A DNA stretch of 64,000 nucleotides from an uncultured Oscillibacter sp. (GTDB taxonomy: Bacteria; Bacillota; Clostridia; Oscillospirales; Oscillospiraceae): NCBI GenBank assembly GCA_910586735.1, contig CAJUJW010000002.1, positions 18,056 through 82,055 on the forward strand. The letters run 5' to 3'. Below are positions 47,759 through 57,047 of this stretch, in pieces. A program made the translations under genes and the position numbers. Position 1 is the first letter of the stretch; every line of letters begins with the position of its first letter. The notes below the pieces were generated by a model. It was not told where the DNA came from. It saw only the letters and a program-made list of their open reading frames with translations, and searched no databases.

Positions 47759-49513
47759 TCAGTTCGTCATAGCATTCCGGAAGTCCGTTCCAGAGTGTGT
47801 CGCGGATTCCTCATCCTGCAAGGCTTCGTACCCTTGCTCTCCGGTGCGGACCTTTACCACGTTTTCCACATTGTACACGAAGATTTTCCCGTCGCCATAA
47901 GCGCCGGTATACAAGACCTGCCGGGCGGTGTCCACCACCAGGCTCACCGGCACCTTGCTGACCACGATGGACACCTGGATGCTGGGCAGCATGGTGGCCT
48001 CTACCTTGGCGCCCCGGAAGTAGCCCTCTGTCTTGCCCCGCTGTTCGCCGCAGCCCATAACGTTGATGGCTGTCATGCCCGTGATTCCGATGTTGAACAT
48101 GGCCCGCTTCAGGGCGTCGAAGCGCTCCATCTTGCACAGGATGTCCACCCGGGTCATCTTCACGCCGCCCTGGGGAACTTCGGCGGGGGCGGAGGGAACC
48201 GCCTCCACCGGCACCGCCTCCCGGACGGGCACGGCTTTGGGCGTCGCGGGAACGGGCAGGCCGTCCGGCGTGTCGTCGTAGACGAAGGCGAAACCGCCGT
48301 AAGCGGAGGGCAGGCCGTGCTCTGTGATATCCAGGCCCTTCAGCTCCTCCTCCTGGGAGACCCGGAGGCCGATGATGTGCTTGATGACCTGGAAGACGAT
48401 GGTGATCATCACCGCCGCCCAAAGGGCCGTGCAGACTACGCCCAGGCACTGGATCAGGAAAAAATGAGCGCCGTGGCCGTAGAACAGGCCCTCGCTGGTG
48501 GAGAACAGCCCCGTCAGAATCGTCCCCGCAGCGCCGCAGACGCCGTGGACGGAAATCGCGCCCACCGGGTCGTCGATTTTCAAGACGGAGTCGAAGAAGT
48601 TCACGGAGACGGGCAGCAGTAGCCCGGCGATGACGCCGATGGCGGCGGCCCCCGCCGGGGAGACCACGTCGCAGCCCGCGGTAATGGCCACCAGCCCCGC
48701 CAAGGCGGCGTTGAGGGTCATGCCCACGTCCGGCTTCTTGTAGCGAATCCAGGTGTAGATCATGGTTACGACACAGGCCACCGCCGGGGCCATGTTGGTG
48801 GTGACGAAGATCAGCCCCGCGCTGGCGATCACGTCGTTCCCCTCCATGCCCACGGTGGAACAGCCGTTGAAGCCAAACCAGCAGAACCAGAGGAGAAACA
48901 CCCCCAGAGCGCCCAGGGACAGGCTGTGGCCCAGGATGGCCCGGGGCTTGCCCTGGTCGTCATACTTGCCGATCCGGGGCCCCAGAATGGCCGCGCCGAT
49001 GCAGGCGCACACGCCGCCCACCATGTGCACCGCCGTGGACCCGGCGAAGTCATGGAACCCAAGCCCGCTCAGCCAGCCGCCGCCCCAGATCCAGTGGCCG
49101 GAGATGGGATAGATGAAGGCGGAGATGCAGAAGGAGTAGAGGCAGTAGGAAATGAACTTGGTCCGCTCCGCCATGGACCCGGAGACGATGGTGGCCGAGG
49201 TGGCGCAGAAGACCGTCTGGAAAATCAGGTAGGCAAACAGGGGTACCCCGGCGGGCAGGACGGCGGAATAGTTCCCCCGGACGAAGGGGTCCAGCCCTCC
49301 GATGATGGCCCCGGACCCGGCAAACATCAGCCCGAAGCCCAGAATCCAGTAGGTGGGCGTGCCGATGCAGAAGTCCATGAGGTTCTTCATCAGGATGTTT
49401 CCGGTGTTCTTGGCCCGGGTGAAGCCCGCCTCGCACATGGCGAAGCCCGCCTGCATCAGGAAGACCAGGGCCGCTCCCAGCAGGACCCAAATGGTGTTGA
49501 CAGATGAATACAT
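47759..49513 (-). CDS. amtB: Ammonium transporter fused to a C-terminal PII (GlnK-like) domain
   Basis: 584 residues. About 1-400 form the 11-helix Amt channel: FLMQAGFAMCEAGFTRAKN, GHWIWGGGW (gate and S1 region), FAGSTAVHMVGG with the first pore His, GCDVVSPAGAAAIG and ISVHGVCGAAGTI with the second. After a Pro/Val/Ala linker (about 415-450) comes a complete PII domain (about 452-560): VKMTRVDILCKMERFDALKRAM, the T-loop GCGEQRGKTEGYFRGAKVEATMLPSIQVSIVV and TGAYGDGKIFVYNVENVVKVRTGE, the PII C-signature. Normally GlnK is a separate protein plugging AmtB; here it is tethered. An attenuator precedes the gene, and an ANTAR gene and glnA are upstream. Confidence 0.95.
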   Translation of the reverse strand: MYSSVNTIWVLLGAALVFLMQAGFAMCEAGFTRAKNTGNILMKNLMDFCIGTPTYWILGFGLMFAGSGAIIGGLDPFVRGNYSAVLPAGVPLFAYLIFQTVFCATSATIVSGSMAERTKFISYCLYSFCISAFIYPISGHWIWGGGWLSGLGFHDFAGSTAVHMVGGVCACIGAAILGPRIGKYDDQGKPRAILGHSLSLGALGVFLLWFCWFGFNGCSTVGMEGNDVIASAGLIFVTTNMAPAVACVVTMIYTWIRYKKPDVGMTLNAALAGLVAITAGCDVVSPAGAAAIGVIAGLLLPVSVNFFDSVLKIDDPVGAISVHGVCGAAGTILTGLFSTSEGLFYGHGAHFFLIQCLGVVCTALWAAVMITIVFQVIKHIIGLRVSQEEELKGLDITEHGLPSAYGGFAFVYDDTPDGLPVPATPKAVPVREAVPVEAVPSAPAEVPQGGVKMTRVDILCKMERFDALKRAMFNIGITGMTAINVMGCGEQRGKTEGYFRGAKVEATMLPSIQVSIVVSKVPVSLVVDTARQVLYTGAYGDGKIFVYNVENVVKVRTGEQGYEALQDEESATHSGTDFRNAMTN

Positions 49514-49531
49514 GCGATTCCCTCCTCAAAT

Positions 49532-49584
49532 CAAAAAGGGCAAAGGCGTCCGGGAGCCTTACGCTCTCAGGACGCCTTTGCCCT
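49532..49584 (-). promoter_or_regulatory. ANTAR-type attenuator in the amtB leader
   Basis: A perfect 14-bp terminator stem (49538-49551 with 49570-49583, GGGCAAAGGCGTCC) plus TTTTT lies between promoter and start codon. Its 5' arm (49569-49584) can instead form AGGGC / GTCCT around the hexaloop AAAGGC (A at 1, G at 4), the pattern bound by ANTAR proteins. The two folds exclude each other. Confidence 0.75.
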
Positions 49585-49596
49585 TGCGATGGTTTC

Positions 49597-49626
49597 ACTT
49601 TACCACGGCGGCGGCAGAGCCGTCAA
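49597..49626 (-). promoter_or_regulatory. Promoter of amtB
   Basis: TTGACG (49621-49626) and TAAAGT (49597-49602), 18-nt spacer. The region up to about 49695 (TTGTATGATTTTGCAGAA and CCCCTCCATTGACGGC) is strongly similar to the one upstream of livK at 59374-59465. Confidence 0.7.
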
Positions 49627-49709
49627 TGGAGGGGTCTACAAGATATCAGGCGGAACCGCCAAAAAAATTCTGCAAAATCATACAACATGTACAGAGAGCA
49701 GATGTCCTG

Positions 49710-50246
49710 CTACAAGCGATAGCTTTCAATAATCCGCCGGGCGGCGTCCCCCAGCTTGACGCCGGCATCCATGGCCCGCCGCCGGAGGAAGCGGTGGGCC
49801 TCCTCCTCGCTCATGCGGTTCACGTCCATGAGAAGCTCCTTGGCCCGGCGGATGAGGTCCTGGTCCGCTTCGCTCCGCCGGGCGGCGGGACGGCGGAGAT
49901 GAGACGACTCGTAGTCCAGCAGCAGGCGCAGCGTGGCGGAGAACTCCACCCGGGAGACCGGGACCGCCAGCTTGTAGAGGTTTTCCCCGCCGCAGAGCTC
50001 CAGATAGGCGGCCTTGGCGATGACCAGCACCACCGCGAACCCTCTCAGGTCCTCCGCCAGAGTGTCCGCCGTCATGTCGCTGAGGTAAAAACCGCAGATC
50101 ACCACGGCGCTGCCAAGGCGGCGGACGGTGCGCAGGACCTCCGCGCCGCCGGTACAGGGGACGCCCTCCAGGCCCTCCAGGGTGAGAAGGCGCAATATCT
50201 TTTTTCGGGCCTCCTCGCCCCGGAAGGCCACGATGATCCGGCCCAT
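49710..50246 (-). CDS. ANTAR-domain RNA-binding antiterminator with pseudo-receiver domain
   Basis: 178 residues. The ATG at 50246 overlaps the glnA stop (TGATG). The N-terminal ~110 residues look like a receiver (GRIIVAFRGEEARKKILRLLTLEGLEGVPCTGG) but the phosphoacceptor region reads VVICGFYLSDMTAD without the aspartate after the third strand, so phosphorylation is unlikely. The C-terminal ANTAR domain (about 120-175) reads DLIRRAKELLMDVNRMSEEEAHRFLRRRAMDAGVKLGDAARRIIESY. ANTAR proteins (EutV, NasR, AmiR) bind hexaloop hairpins in nascent RNA and prevent termination. Five matching leaders are in this window. Control through glutamine or GlnA status is suggested by coupling to glnA. Confidence 0.92.
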   Translation of the reverse strand: MGRIIVAFRGEEARKKILRLLTLEGLEGVPCTGGAEVLRTVRRLGSAVVICGFYLSDMTADTLAEDLRGFAVVLVIAKAAYLELCGGENLYKLAVPVSRVEFSATLRLLLDYESSHLRRPAARRSEADQDLIRRAKELLMDVNRMSEEEAHRFLRRRAMDAGVKLGDAARRIIESYRL

Positions 50247-51568
50247 CAATACGCCGTGAGATACCGGTCCAGCTCCCACTGGGTAACCTGGACCCGGTAA
50301 GCCTCCCACTCCCGCCGCTTTCCATCCAGATACTGCGGAGCGCAGGGCCCCAGAGCCTTCAGTATGACCGGGTCCGCCTCCAGGGCCGCCAGGGCCTCCG
50401 CCAGGGAGGCGGGCAGGCTTTGAACGCCCCGTTCCGCCAGCTCCTCCGGAGACATGGCGGAGAGGTTCTCCGTCACCGCCGGAGGCGGGTCCAGCCGCCG
50501 CTCTATGCCGTCCAGTCCGGCAACAAGGCAGACGGCGAAAGCCAGATAGGGATTGCAGGCCGGGTCCGGGCTCCGAAGCTCCAGCCGGGCCCCCCGGTCC
50601 CGGTGAGAGGGCACCCGGACCAGGGCCGAGCGGTTGGCGGCGGACCAGGTGACGTGGCAGGGGGCCTCATAGCCCGGCACCAGCCGTTTGTAGGAGTTCA
50701 CCAGGGGGTTCGTCACGGCGCAGAAGCCCCCGGCGTGGTCCAGCAGCCCGGCCAGGAACCAGCTCGCCTGGAGGGACAGTCCCTCAGGGCCGCTTCTCCC
50801 GGAGAAGAGATTTTCCCCTCCCTGGGAGAGGGACATGTTGACGTGCATCCCGCTTCCCGCTGTGCCGGGAATGGGCTTGGGCATGAAGGTGGCGTGAAGC
50901 CCGCCGCGCTGGGCCAGGGTCTTGACCGCCAGCTTGCAGGTCATGATGTTGTCCGCGGCAGTGAGGGCGTCCACGTATTTCAGGTCGATCTCATGCTGCC
51001 CGGCGGCGGTTTCATGGTGGCTGGCCTCCACCTCGATTCCCATGTTCTCCAGGGCCAGGGCCGCCTCCCGGCGGACGCCCTCCCCGTGGTCCAGAGGGCC
51101 CAGGTCAAAGTATCCGGCCTGGTCGGAGGTCCGGGTGGTGGCCCCGCCGTCCTCCTCGGTCTGGAAGAGGAAGAACTCCAGCTCCGCCCCCACTTGGAAG
51201 ATGCTGTCCCCCGCCCGCTCCAGGGCGCGTTTCAGGACATTCCGGGGGTCCCCGGCAAAGGGGGTCCCGTCCGGATTGTACACGTCGCAGATCAGCCGGG
51301 CCACCTTGCCCAGCTGGGGCCGCCAGGGCAGGATGGCGAAGGTGTCCAGGTCCGGCCGGAGATACTGGTCCGACTCCTCTACCCGGACGAAGCCCTGGAT
51401 GGAGCTGCCGTCCAGCATGATATCCCCGTCCAGGGCCCGCTCCGCCTGAGAGGCGGTAACGGCCACGTTTTTCATCTGTCCAAAGAGGTCCGTAAACTGC
51501 ATACGGATGAACTGGACGTCTTCACTCTTGATGAGGCGGAGGATGTCCTCCCGGCTGTAGGTTCCCAT
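50246..51568 (-). CDS. glnA: Glutamine synthetase type I
   Basis: 440 residues, the short GSI-alpha length. Motifs: FTDLFGQMKNV, MLDGSSIQGFVRVEESD (the Asp latch region), the metal-site VGAELEFFLF, EVEASHHETAAGQHEIDLKY, the ATP-site GLHATFMPKPIPGTAGSGMHVNMSL, TNPLVNSYKRLVPGYEAPCHVTWSAANRSALVRVP and RLELRSPDPACNPYLAFA. The usual adenylylation-type Tyr segment is absent, as in Firmicutes. It makes glutamine from glutamate, ammonia and ATP. ATG 51568 follows AAGGAG. It has a consensus promoter, an attenuator-type leader and a 1-nt overlap with the ANTAR gene. Confidence 0.96.
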   Translation of the reverse strand: MGTYSREDILRLIKSEDVQFIRMQFTDLFGQMKNVAVTASQAERALDGDIMLDGSSIQGFVRVEESDQYLRPDLDTFAILPWRPQLGKVARLICDVYNPDGTPFAGDPRNVLKRALERAGDSIFQVGAELEFFLFQTEEDGGATTRTSDQAGYFDLGPLDHGEGVRREAALALENMGIEVEASHHETAAGQHEIDLKYVDALTAADNIMTCKLAVKTLAQRGGLHATFMPKPIPGTAGSGMHVNMSLSQGGENLFSGRSGPEGLSLQASWFLAGLLDHAGGFCAVTNPLVNSYKRLVPGYEAPCHVTWSAANRSALVRVPSHRDRGARLELRSPDPACNPYLAFAVCLVAGLDGIERRLDPPPAVTENLSAMSPEELAERGVQSLPASLAEALAALEADPVILKALGPCAPQYLDGKRREWEAYRVQVTQWELDRYLTAY

Positions 51569-51603
51569 AGCGCGCTCCTTCTGGCCAATGGCCGGATTGA
51601 TTT

Positions 51604-51655
51604 GAAAAGAGAAAAAGAGCGGGGCTGTCCCCGGAGGGGGCGCCCTTGCTCTCTC
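51604..51655 (-). promoter_or_regulatory. ANTAR-type attenuator in the glnA leader
   Basis: Reverse strand: AGAGC (51648-51652) pairs with GCTCT (51616-51620), with inner GGGC/GCCC and CCCC/GGGG stems, followed by TTTTTCTCTTTT. The 5' part (51634-51655) can alternatively fold as GAGAGAGC / GCCCCCTC (six of eight pairs) around the hexaloop AAGGGC (A1, G4). It is weaker than the other copies. Confidence 0.5.
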
Positions 51656-51662
51656 TGAGTCG

Positions 51663-51691
51663 ATTATAGGAAAAGGGCGGCTTACTGTCAA
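51663..51691 (-). promoter_or_regulatory. Consensus promoter of glnA
   Basis: TTGACA (51686-51691), 17 nt, TATAAT (51663-51668) on the reverse strand, about 95 nt upstream of the start codon. Confidence 0.9.
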
Positions 51692-51707
51692 TGGGTTGTG
51701 AGCATTT

Positions 51708-52574
51708 TCAGAGGGAAGCCCCGTCGGCGGTCGGCATGGGACGGCTCAAAACAGCGTCGAGAAACAAGGCGGTTTCACGAATGAGCGTAATCCGGCTGTT
51801 GCAGAAGCCATGAGCGGAAGGAAGCTCCACAAGCCGTTGAACCGTCTCCGTTTTATGAGCGGTCAGGCGGCTCCAAAGCGGCTTCACCATCCAGGGCGGG
51901 GCGATGGTATCCAGTGTGGCGGTAAAACAGCAGATGTTCAGGTCCTTGATGTCGGGATAGGCGTCTTCAAAAGCATAGTCCTCCAAGTGCCGTTTGATAT
52001 CCTCCAGGATTGCGCCTATGCCATCGCTGTGGAGAATGAAGCCCGTCTCCAGCAGCGTGCGTAAAGGCGCTTCGTTTCTGTCCCGTAGAAAACGGGTGGG
52101 ATCGTAGGGGGCCAGCAGCACCAGGCCCCGTAAACCTTTAACTTTCCGGGCGGCTTGCAGGACGCTGTTTCCGCCCATGCTGTGTCCAATCAGGAATACG
52201 GCGCAGGGGTCGATATGGTATTTTTCGCGGAAGCTGCTGCTCTGGACATAGTTGTAAAGATAAACGGCGTCCTCGACACAGTTGGAAATCAGGTAAGTTC
52301 CCTGACTTCCCCACGCGCCCCGGTGGTGCGGCGTCAGCACCACGCAGCCGATTCTTCGGAGGGCGAACGCGAGGTCGTCGTTTCTGGCGACACCGGGGTA
52401 GCCGTGGCAGAGAATGACGCAGGGGCGGTCCTTCTTATAATTTCCATCCGGCCACATGAGTTCTCCATACAGCTCCGCGCCTCCGACTTTTACGCACAGC
52501 ATATCATAATCCGCGGGGGTTGCGGCAGGCGGACGGTCCTTGAAGAGATATTCCAGTGACAGCTGTTCCGACAT
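51708..52574 (-). CDS. Alpha/beta hydrolase family protein
   Basis: 288 residues with an alpha/beta hydrolase core: CVILCHGYPG (oxyanion loop), LTPHHRGAWGSQG, the nucleophile elbow FLIGHSMGGNSVL (Ser), an Asp in FTATLDTIAPPWM and a His in ELPSAHGFCNS. No signal peptide. Such proteins act as esterases, peptidases or amidases. It lies 11 bp after the aminotransferase gene at the end of the liv-linked operon, so it may release or process an amino-acid derivative. The substrate is unknown. Confidence 0.85.
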   Translation of the reverse strand: MSEQLSLEYLFKDRPPAATPADYDMLCVKVGGAELYGELMWPDGNYKKDRPCVILCHGYPGVARNDDLAFALRRIGCVVLTPHHRGAWGSQGTYLISNCVEDAVYLYNYVQSSSFREKYHIDPCAVFLIGHSMGGNSVLQAARKVKGLRGLVLLAPYDPTRFLRDRNEAPLRTLLETGFILHSDGIGAILEDIKRHLEDYAFEDAYPDIKDLNICCFTATLDTIAPPWMVKPLWSRLTAHKTETVQRLVELPSAHGFCNSRITLIRETALFLDAVLSRPMPTADGASL

Positions 52575-52585
52575 AACAGCTCCTC

Positions 52586-53761
52586 TCACATGACGCGCTG
52601 AAGCGCCTGAGCCATGATGCGCAGCCCTTCGGCGATCTGCTCCTCGGACGAGTTGGAAAAATTCAGCCGCAGGCAATTACGTATATCCCGGTTGGCAAAG
52701 AAGTCCCGCCCCGGAATGTAAGCCACTCCGCGGGAGACCATTTCCGGGAGCAGGGCGGCGCTGTCCATCCAGTCCGGCAGGGTCACCCAGAGAAACAGTC
52801 CGCCTTGGGGATGGGTCCACGAGGCCCCCGCCGGAAACAGGTCCTCCAGGATGTTCAGCATGCGATCCCGCCGCTGACGGTAGAGCGCCGTGATCTCACA
52901 GACATGGGCGTCCAGATCATGGTCCTCCAGATAGGCGTCCACTGCCATCTGAGAAATCGTGCTGGACTGGAGGTCGGAGCACTCCTTGGCGCTTGTGTAC
53001 CGTTCGATGAGCTCCTGGGAAGCCAGCAGCCAGCCGAGCCGGATACCGGGACTCAGAACCTTGGAGAAGGAGCCCATGTAGGTGACGATCCCACTGGAAT
53101 CCATGGACTTGAGGGATAAGAGCGGCTCGCCCTCATAGCGCAGCGCACCGTAGGGATCGTCCTCCAACACCGGAAGACCGTACCGCTGGGCAATATCCAG
53201 GACGGCTCTCCGCCGGGCCAGGGACCACTGCCTGCCCGTGGGATTCTGGAAGGTGGGAATGACATACAGCAGCTTCGCGTCAGGGTTTTGCGCCAGCTTT
53301 TCCTCCAGGTTCCGGGGGATGATGCCCTCGTTGTCTGTCTCGACAGGCATGACCGTACACTCGTAGGAGCGGAACACGTTCAGCGCCGCCATATAGGTGG
53401 GGTTTTCGCACAGCACCAGGTCCCCGGGCTCCAGGAAGACCTTGCCCGCCAGGTCCAGCCCCTGTTGGGAGCCGCTGATGATGAGAAAGTTCTCCGCCGT
53501 ACAGGCGATGCCTTGGCTCCGGTGTCGCTGGGCCAGCTTCTCCCGCAGAGACGGCAGCCCGGCGGAGGGACTGTACTGAAGCGCCGTGCGGCCGCACAGA
53601 CGGTAAACGCGGTCCGACGCCATCCGCAGGGCCTCCACCGGGAAGGACTCCGGCGCGGGCAGCCCCCCGGCAAAGGAGATGATATCCGGCTTTGCGGTCA
53701 GGGCCAGCAGCTCCCGCAGCACAGAGGTGTCCATTTGTTGAATGCGTCTGGAAAAACGCAT
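52586..53761 (-). CDS. PLP-dependent aminotransferase class I/II (2-aminoadipate/branched-chain aminotransferase-like)
   Basis: 391 residues from ATG 53761 (MRFSRRIQQMDTSVLRELL), which has AAAGGAGG in the preceding bases; ATG 53782 is also in frame and overlaps the kinase stop. Motifs: IISFAGGLPAPESFPV (typical of LysN/AAT-1-like enzymes), GSQQGLDLAGKVFLEPGD, NPTGRQWS, EDDPYGALRYEG and the PLP lysine in MGSFSKVLSPGIRLGW. It transfers amino groups between amino acids and 2-oxoacids. Being in the LIV transporter operon, it probably starts catabolism of the imported amino acid. Confidence 0.9.
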   Translation of the reverse strand: MRFSRRIQQMDTSVLRELLALTAKPDIISFAGGLPAPESFPVEALRMASDRVYRLCGRTALQYSPSAGLPSLREKLAQRHRSQGIACTAENFLIISGSQQGLDLAGKVFLEPGDLVLCENPTYMAALNVFRSYECTVMPVETDNEGIIPRNLEEKLAQNPDAKLLYVIPTFQNPTGRQWSLARRRAVLDIAQRYGLPVLEDDPYGALRYEGEPLLSLKSMDSSGIVTYMGSFSKVLSPGIRLGWLLASQELIERYTSAKECSDLQSSTISQMAVDAYLEDHDLDAHVCEITALYRQRRDRMLNILEDLFPAGASWTHPQGGLFLWVTLPDWMDSAALLPEMVSRGVAYIPGRDFFANRDIRNCLRLNFSNSSEEQIAEGLRIMAQALQRVM

Positions 53762-53778
53762 AGAGCGATCCTCCTTTG

Positions 53779-54402
53779 TCATGTGAAAAATGCGGGCAGG
53801 ACCTTTCGGACGAAGTCCACGCAGCCGTCCTCTCCCAGGATCTCGGAATCCAGGGAGAGATCATAGCCCGCGACGTCCCGCCACTCCTCGCCGGTATAGT
53901 AATGGTAGTACGCGGCCCGGCGCTTGTCTTCCACCCGGATGTGCTTTGCGACCTCCCGCTGGCTCCAGGCCAGGGAATAGGAGGCCACCCGGCTCATGCG
54001 CGCCTCCAGCGGGGCGTGGATGAACAGCCGGAGCACGTTGGGCCGGTCCGCCAGCAGATAATTGGCGCAGCGGCCCAGGATGATGCAGGATTCCGTTTCC
54101 GCCAGCTCCCGGATCACCTTGGCCTGGAAGCTGAAGAGGTTCCGGGTGGAGATATAATCGTCGCTGTCCGGCGGCAGAATCTCCCCGTTGTAGACCTTCT
54201 CGGCGGCGGAGAGCATTTCCCGCAGGCCGATGCGCTCGTCCGCCGCGCCGAACAGACGCTCATGAATCCCGCTGACCTCCGAGGCCTTGCGCAGAAGGTC
54301 CCGGTCGTAATAGGGAACGCCCAGGGCGGCGGAGAGCTTTCGGGTAATGTTGTGGCCGCCGCTTCCGGTCTCCCGGGCTACGGTAATGATAAACTGTTCC
54401 AT
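53779..54402 (-). CDS. Cytidylate kinase-like family protein
   Basis: 207 residues: MEQFIITVARETGSGGHNITRKLSAALGVPYYDRDLLRKASE is the Walker-A-like opening of the cytidylate-kinase-like family (AAK domain, distinct from housekeeping Cmk), with CIILGRCANYLLAD and a lid rich in Arg (DKRRAAYYHYYTGEEW). Such proteins are frequent in gut Clostridia, often beside transporters; the true substrate is not established. It lies 12 bp after livF and overlaps the aminotransferase reading frame by a few bases. Confidence 0.88.
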   Translation of the reverse strand: MEQFIITVARETGSGGHNITRKLSAALGVPYYDRDLLRKASEVSGIHERLFGAADERIGLREMLSAAEKVYNGEILPPDSDDYISTRNLFSFQAKVIRELAETESCIILGRCANYLLADRPNVLRLFIHAPLEARMSRVASYSLAWSQREVAKHIRVEDKRRAAYYHYYTGEEWRDVAGYDLSLDSEILGEDGCVDFVRKVLPAFFT

Positions 54403-54414
54403 CGTCGTGCCTCC

Positions 54415-55119
<705 letters not shown>

Positions 55120-55132
55120 CGCTCTTCCCTCC

Positions 55133-55906
55133 TTACTCGCCAAGATATGCGGCGATGACCTTGGGATCTCTGGCGATCTCCTCCGGCAGCCCCGCCGCGA
55201 TGGCCTGCCCGTAGTCGATGACCTGGATGCGCTGGCAGATGTTCATGACCAGGGACATGTCGTGCTCGATCAGCAAAATGGCCACGCCGAAGCGGTCCCG
55301 GATGGCATGGATGCAGGAGAGAAGCTCCGCCGTCTCCGTGGGGTTCATGCCGGCGGCGGGCTCGTCCAGAAGGAGCACCTTCATATCCGTGGCCAGGGCC
55401 CGGGCAATCTCCAGCTTCCTCTGCCGGCCATAGGGCAGGCTGGAGGCCAAAACGTCCGCGCTGTCCTCCAGGCCGCAGATGGACAGGAGCTCCATGGCCT
55501 TCTCCGTCACCGCCCGCTCGGCGCTCCAGAACCTGGGCGTGCGGAAAACGGCGTCCAGCAGGTTGTAGCGGGTGTCCCGTCCGCAGGCGGCCTTGACATT
55601 CTCAATCACCGTCATGTCGTGGAACAGGCGGATGTTCTGAAAGGTCCGCGCTATGCCGGCCTCCACGAACTGATAGGTCTTTTTCCCGTTCAAGGGCACC
55701 CCGTCCAGCAGGACGGTGCCCTCCGTGGGAACATACACGCCGGTGAGGAGGTTGAACACAGTGGTTTTTCCCGCGCCGTTGGGCCCGATCAGGCCTACTA
55801 GCTCGCCCGGGTACATCTGAAGGTTGAAATCCTGCACCGCATGAAGGCCGCCGAAGGAGATGCCAAGCTTTCTGGTTTCCAGAATCGGGGTGTTTTTCTC
55901 ACGCAT
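55133..55906 (-). CDS. livG: Branched-chain amino acid ABC transporter ATP-binding protein LivG
   Basis: 257 residues from ATG 55906 (MREKNTPILETRKLGISFGG). Walker A LIGPNGAGKTTVFNLLTGVY, the LivG-specific GIARTFQNIRLFHDMTVIENV, signature ASSLPYGRQRKLEIARAL, Walker B VLLLDEPAAGMNPTET and H-loop LIEHDMSLVM. It overlaps the livM stop by 8 nt, showing tight coupling in the operon. Confidence 0.94.
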   Translation of the reverse strand: MREKNTPILETRKLGISFGGLHAVQDFNLQMYPGELVGLIGPNGAGKTTVFNLLTGVYVPTEGTVLLDGVPLNGKKTYQFVEAGIARTFQNIRLFHDMTVIENVKAACGRDTRYNLLDAVFRTPRFWSAERAVTEKAMELLSICGLEDSADVLASSLPYGRQRKLEIARALATDMKVLLLDEPAAGMNPTETAELLSCIHAIRDRFGVAILLIEHDMSLVMNICQRIQVIDYGQAIAAGLPEEIARDPKVIAAYLGE

Positions 55907-57047
55907 GGGTGTCAGCCCCCTTTCCGGCGGAATCCGCCCGGGAGGTGAAATGCGTACGAATCCACCCGGGCCATTTGGGAACATCGCAGAGGGCAAATTC
56001 CCGGCTGCCCATAATGCCCCGGGGACGGAACAGGATCACGATAATCAGGGCGATGGAATAGACCAGCATGGGATATGTGAAGATGTTCTGCAAAAAGGCG
56101 GGCAGCGCCGCCACCCACCCGCCGTTTTTGATGGTGTAGTTCAGCAAAAACAGCACCACGGCGGCGATGACCGAGCCGGTGAGGGAGCCCATGCCCCCTA
56201 CCACCACCATCACCACGATAAACACCGAGTTTAAAATGGAGCCATTGGTAAAGGCGAAAGAAGAAGTGGACAGCGCCCCGTTGCAGCAGGCGTACAGCGC
56301 CCCAGTGATCCCGGCGAAGAAGGCGGAGAGGGTAAAGGTCAAAACCTTGTAATAGCTGACATGGATGCCGGAGGCGGAGGCGGCGATCTCATTGTCCCGA
56401 ATGGCCCGGATACAGCGGCCATATTTGGAGCGGACAAACAGGAACATGACGGTCATGCAGAGGATGACTGCCAGGACGGATACCCATAGATACCGCATTT
56501 TTTCGTCGTTGGAAAAACCCAATCCCGTGGCGTAGAGCGCCGAGGAGGCGGAGCCCTGGCCCAGCCCCTGCTGGCCGCAGAAGGGCAGATTGTTGATGAT
56601 GTTTACAATAATCATCCCAAAGCCCAGGGTGATAATCGCCAGATAGTCCCCCTTCAGCCGCAGGGCGGGGATGCCCACCAGCAGCCCCAGCAGCGCCGCC
56701 GCCAGCCCGGCAATCAGGATGCTTCCCACCAGCACCAGAAAGAATGCCGGTCCGGCCTTCTCCGTATAGAACCCCGCCCGCTGGAGCGCCAGGGAGAACA
56801 GAGCCGCCGCGTAGGCCCCCACTGCCATAAAGCCGCAGTGCCCCAAGGACAGTTGTCCCAGAAAGCCCAGCACCAGGTTCAACGACGCCGCCATGATGAT
56901 GAGATAGCTGCACTGCCAGATGGACGGCGTGAGCTTGAGCTTGACCGTGCTGCCCCCGATCATGCCGATCACCACGGCGGCGGCGAACAGCGCCAGCAGC
57001 GCCGCAAAATTGATGAGATAGCGCCGTCTGTACGTGTTTTGTTTCAT
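55899..57047 (-). CDS. livM: Branched-chain amino acid ABC transporter permease LivM
   Basis: 382 residues from ATG 57047 (MKQNTYRRRYLINFAALLALF), overlapping livH by 4 nt. About ten membrane helices; LivM hallmarks are ASLNLVLGFLGQLSLGHCGFMAVGAYAAA, GDYLAIITLGFGMIIVNIINNL, GRCIRAIRDNEIAASASGIHVSYYKVLTFTLSAFFAGITGALYA and GGMGSLTGSVIAAVVLFLL. A C-terminal extension of about 35 residues (FRPRGIMGSREFALCDVPKW...) is common in this family. Confidence 0.93.
   Translation of the reverse strand: MKQNTYRRRYLINFAALLALFAAAVVIGMIGGSTVKLKLTPSIWQCSYLIIMAASLNLVLGFLGQLSLGHCGFMAVGAYAAALFSLALQRAGFYTEKAGPAFFLVLVGSILIAGLAAALLGLLVGIPALRLKGDYLAIITLGFGMIIVNIINNLPFCGQQGLGQGSASSALYATGLGFSNDEKMRYLWVSVLAVILCMTVMFLFVRSKYGRCIRAIRDNEIAASASGIHVSYYKVLTFTLSAFFAGITGALYACCNGALSTSSFAFTNGSILNSVFIVVMVVVGGMGSLTGSVIAAVVLFLLNYTIKNGGWVAALPAFLQNIFTYPMLVYSIALIIVILFRPRGIMGSREFALCDVPKWPGWIRTHFTSRADSAGKGADTHA

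Noticed and set aside
43604..47760. Direct repeat of the tRNA-Pro 3' end marking attR
   Set aside because: I looked for the T-arm/acceptor sequence in the rest of the window and found no second copy, so no attachment-site pair is annotated.
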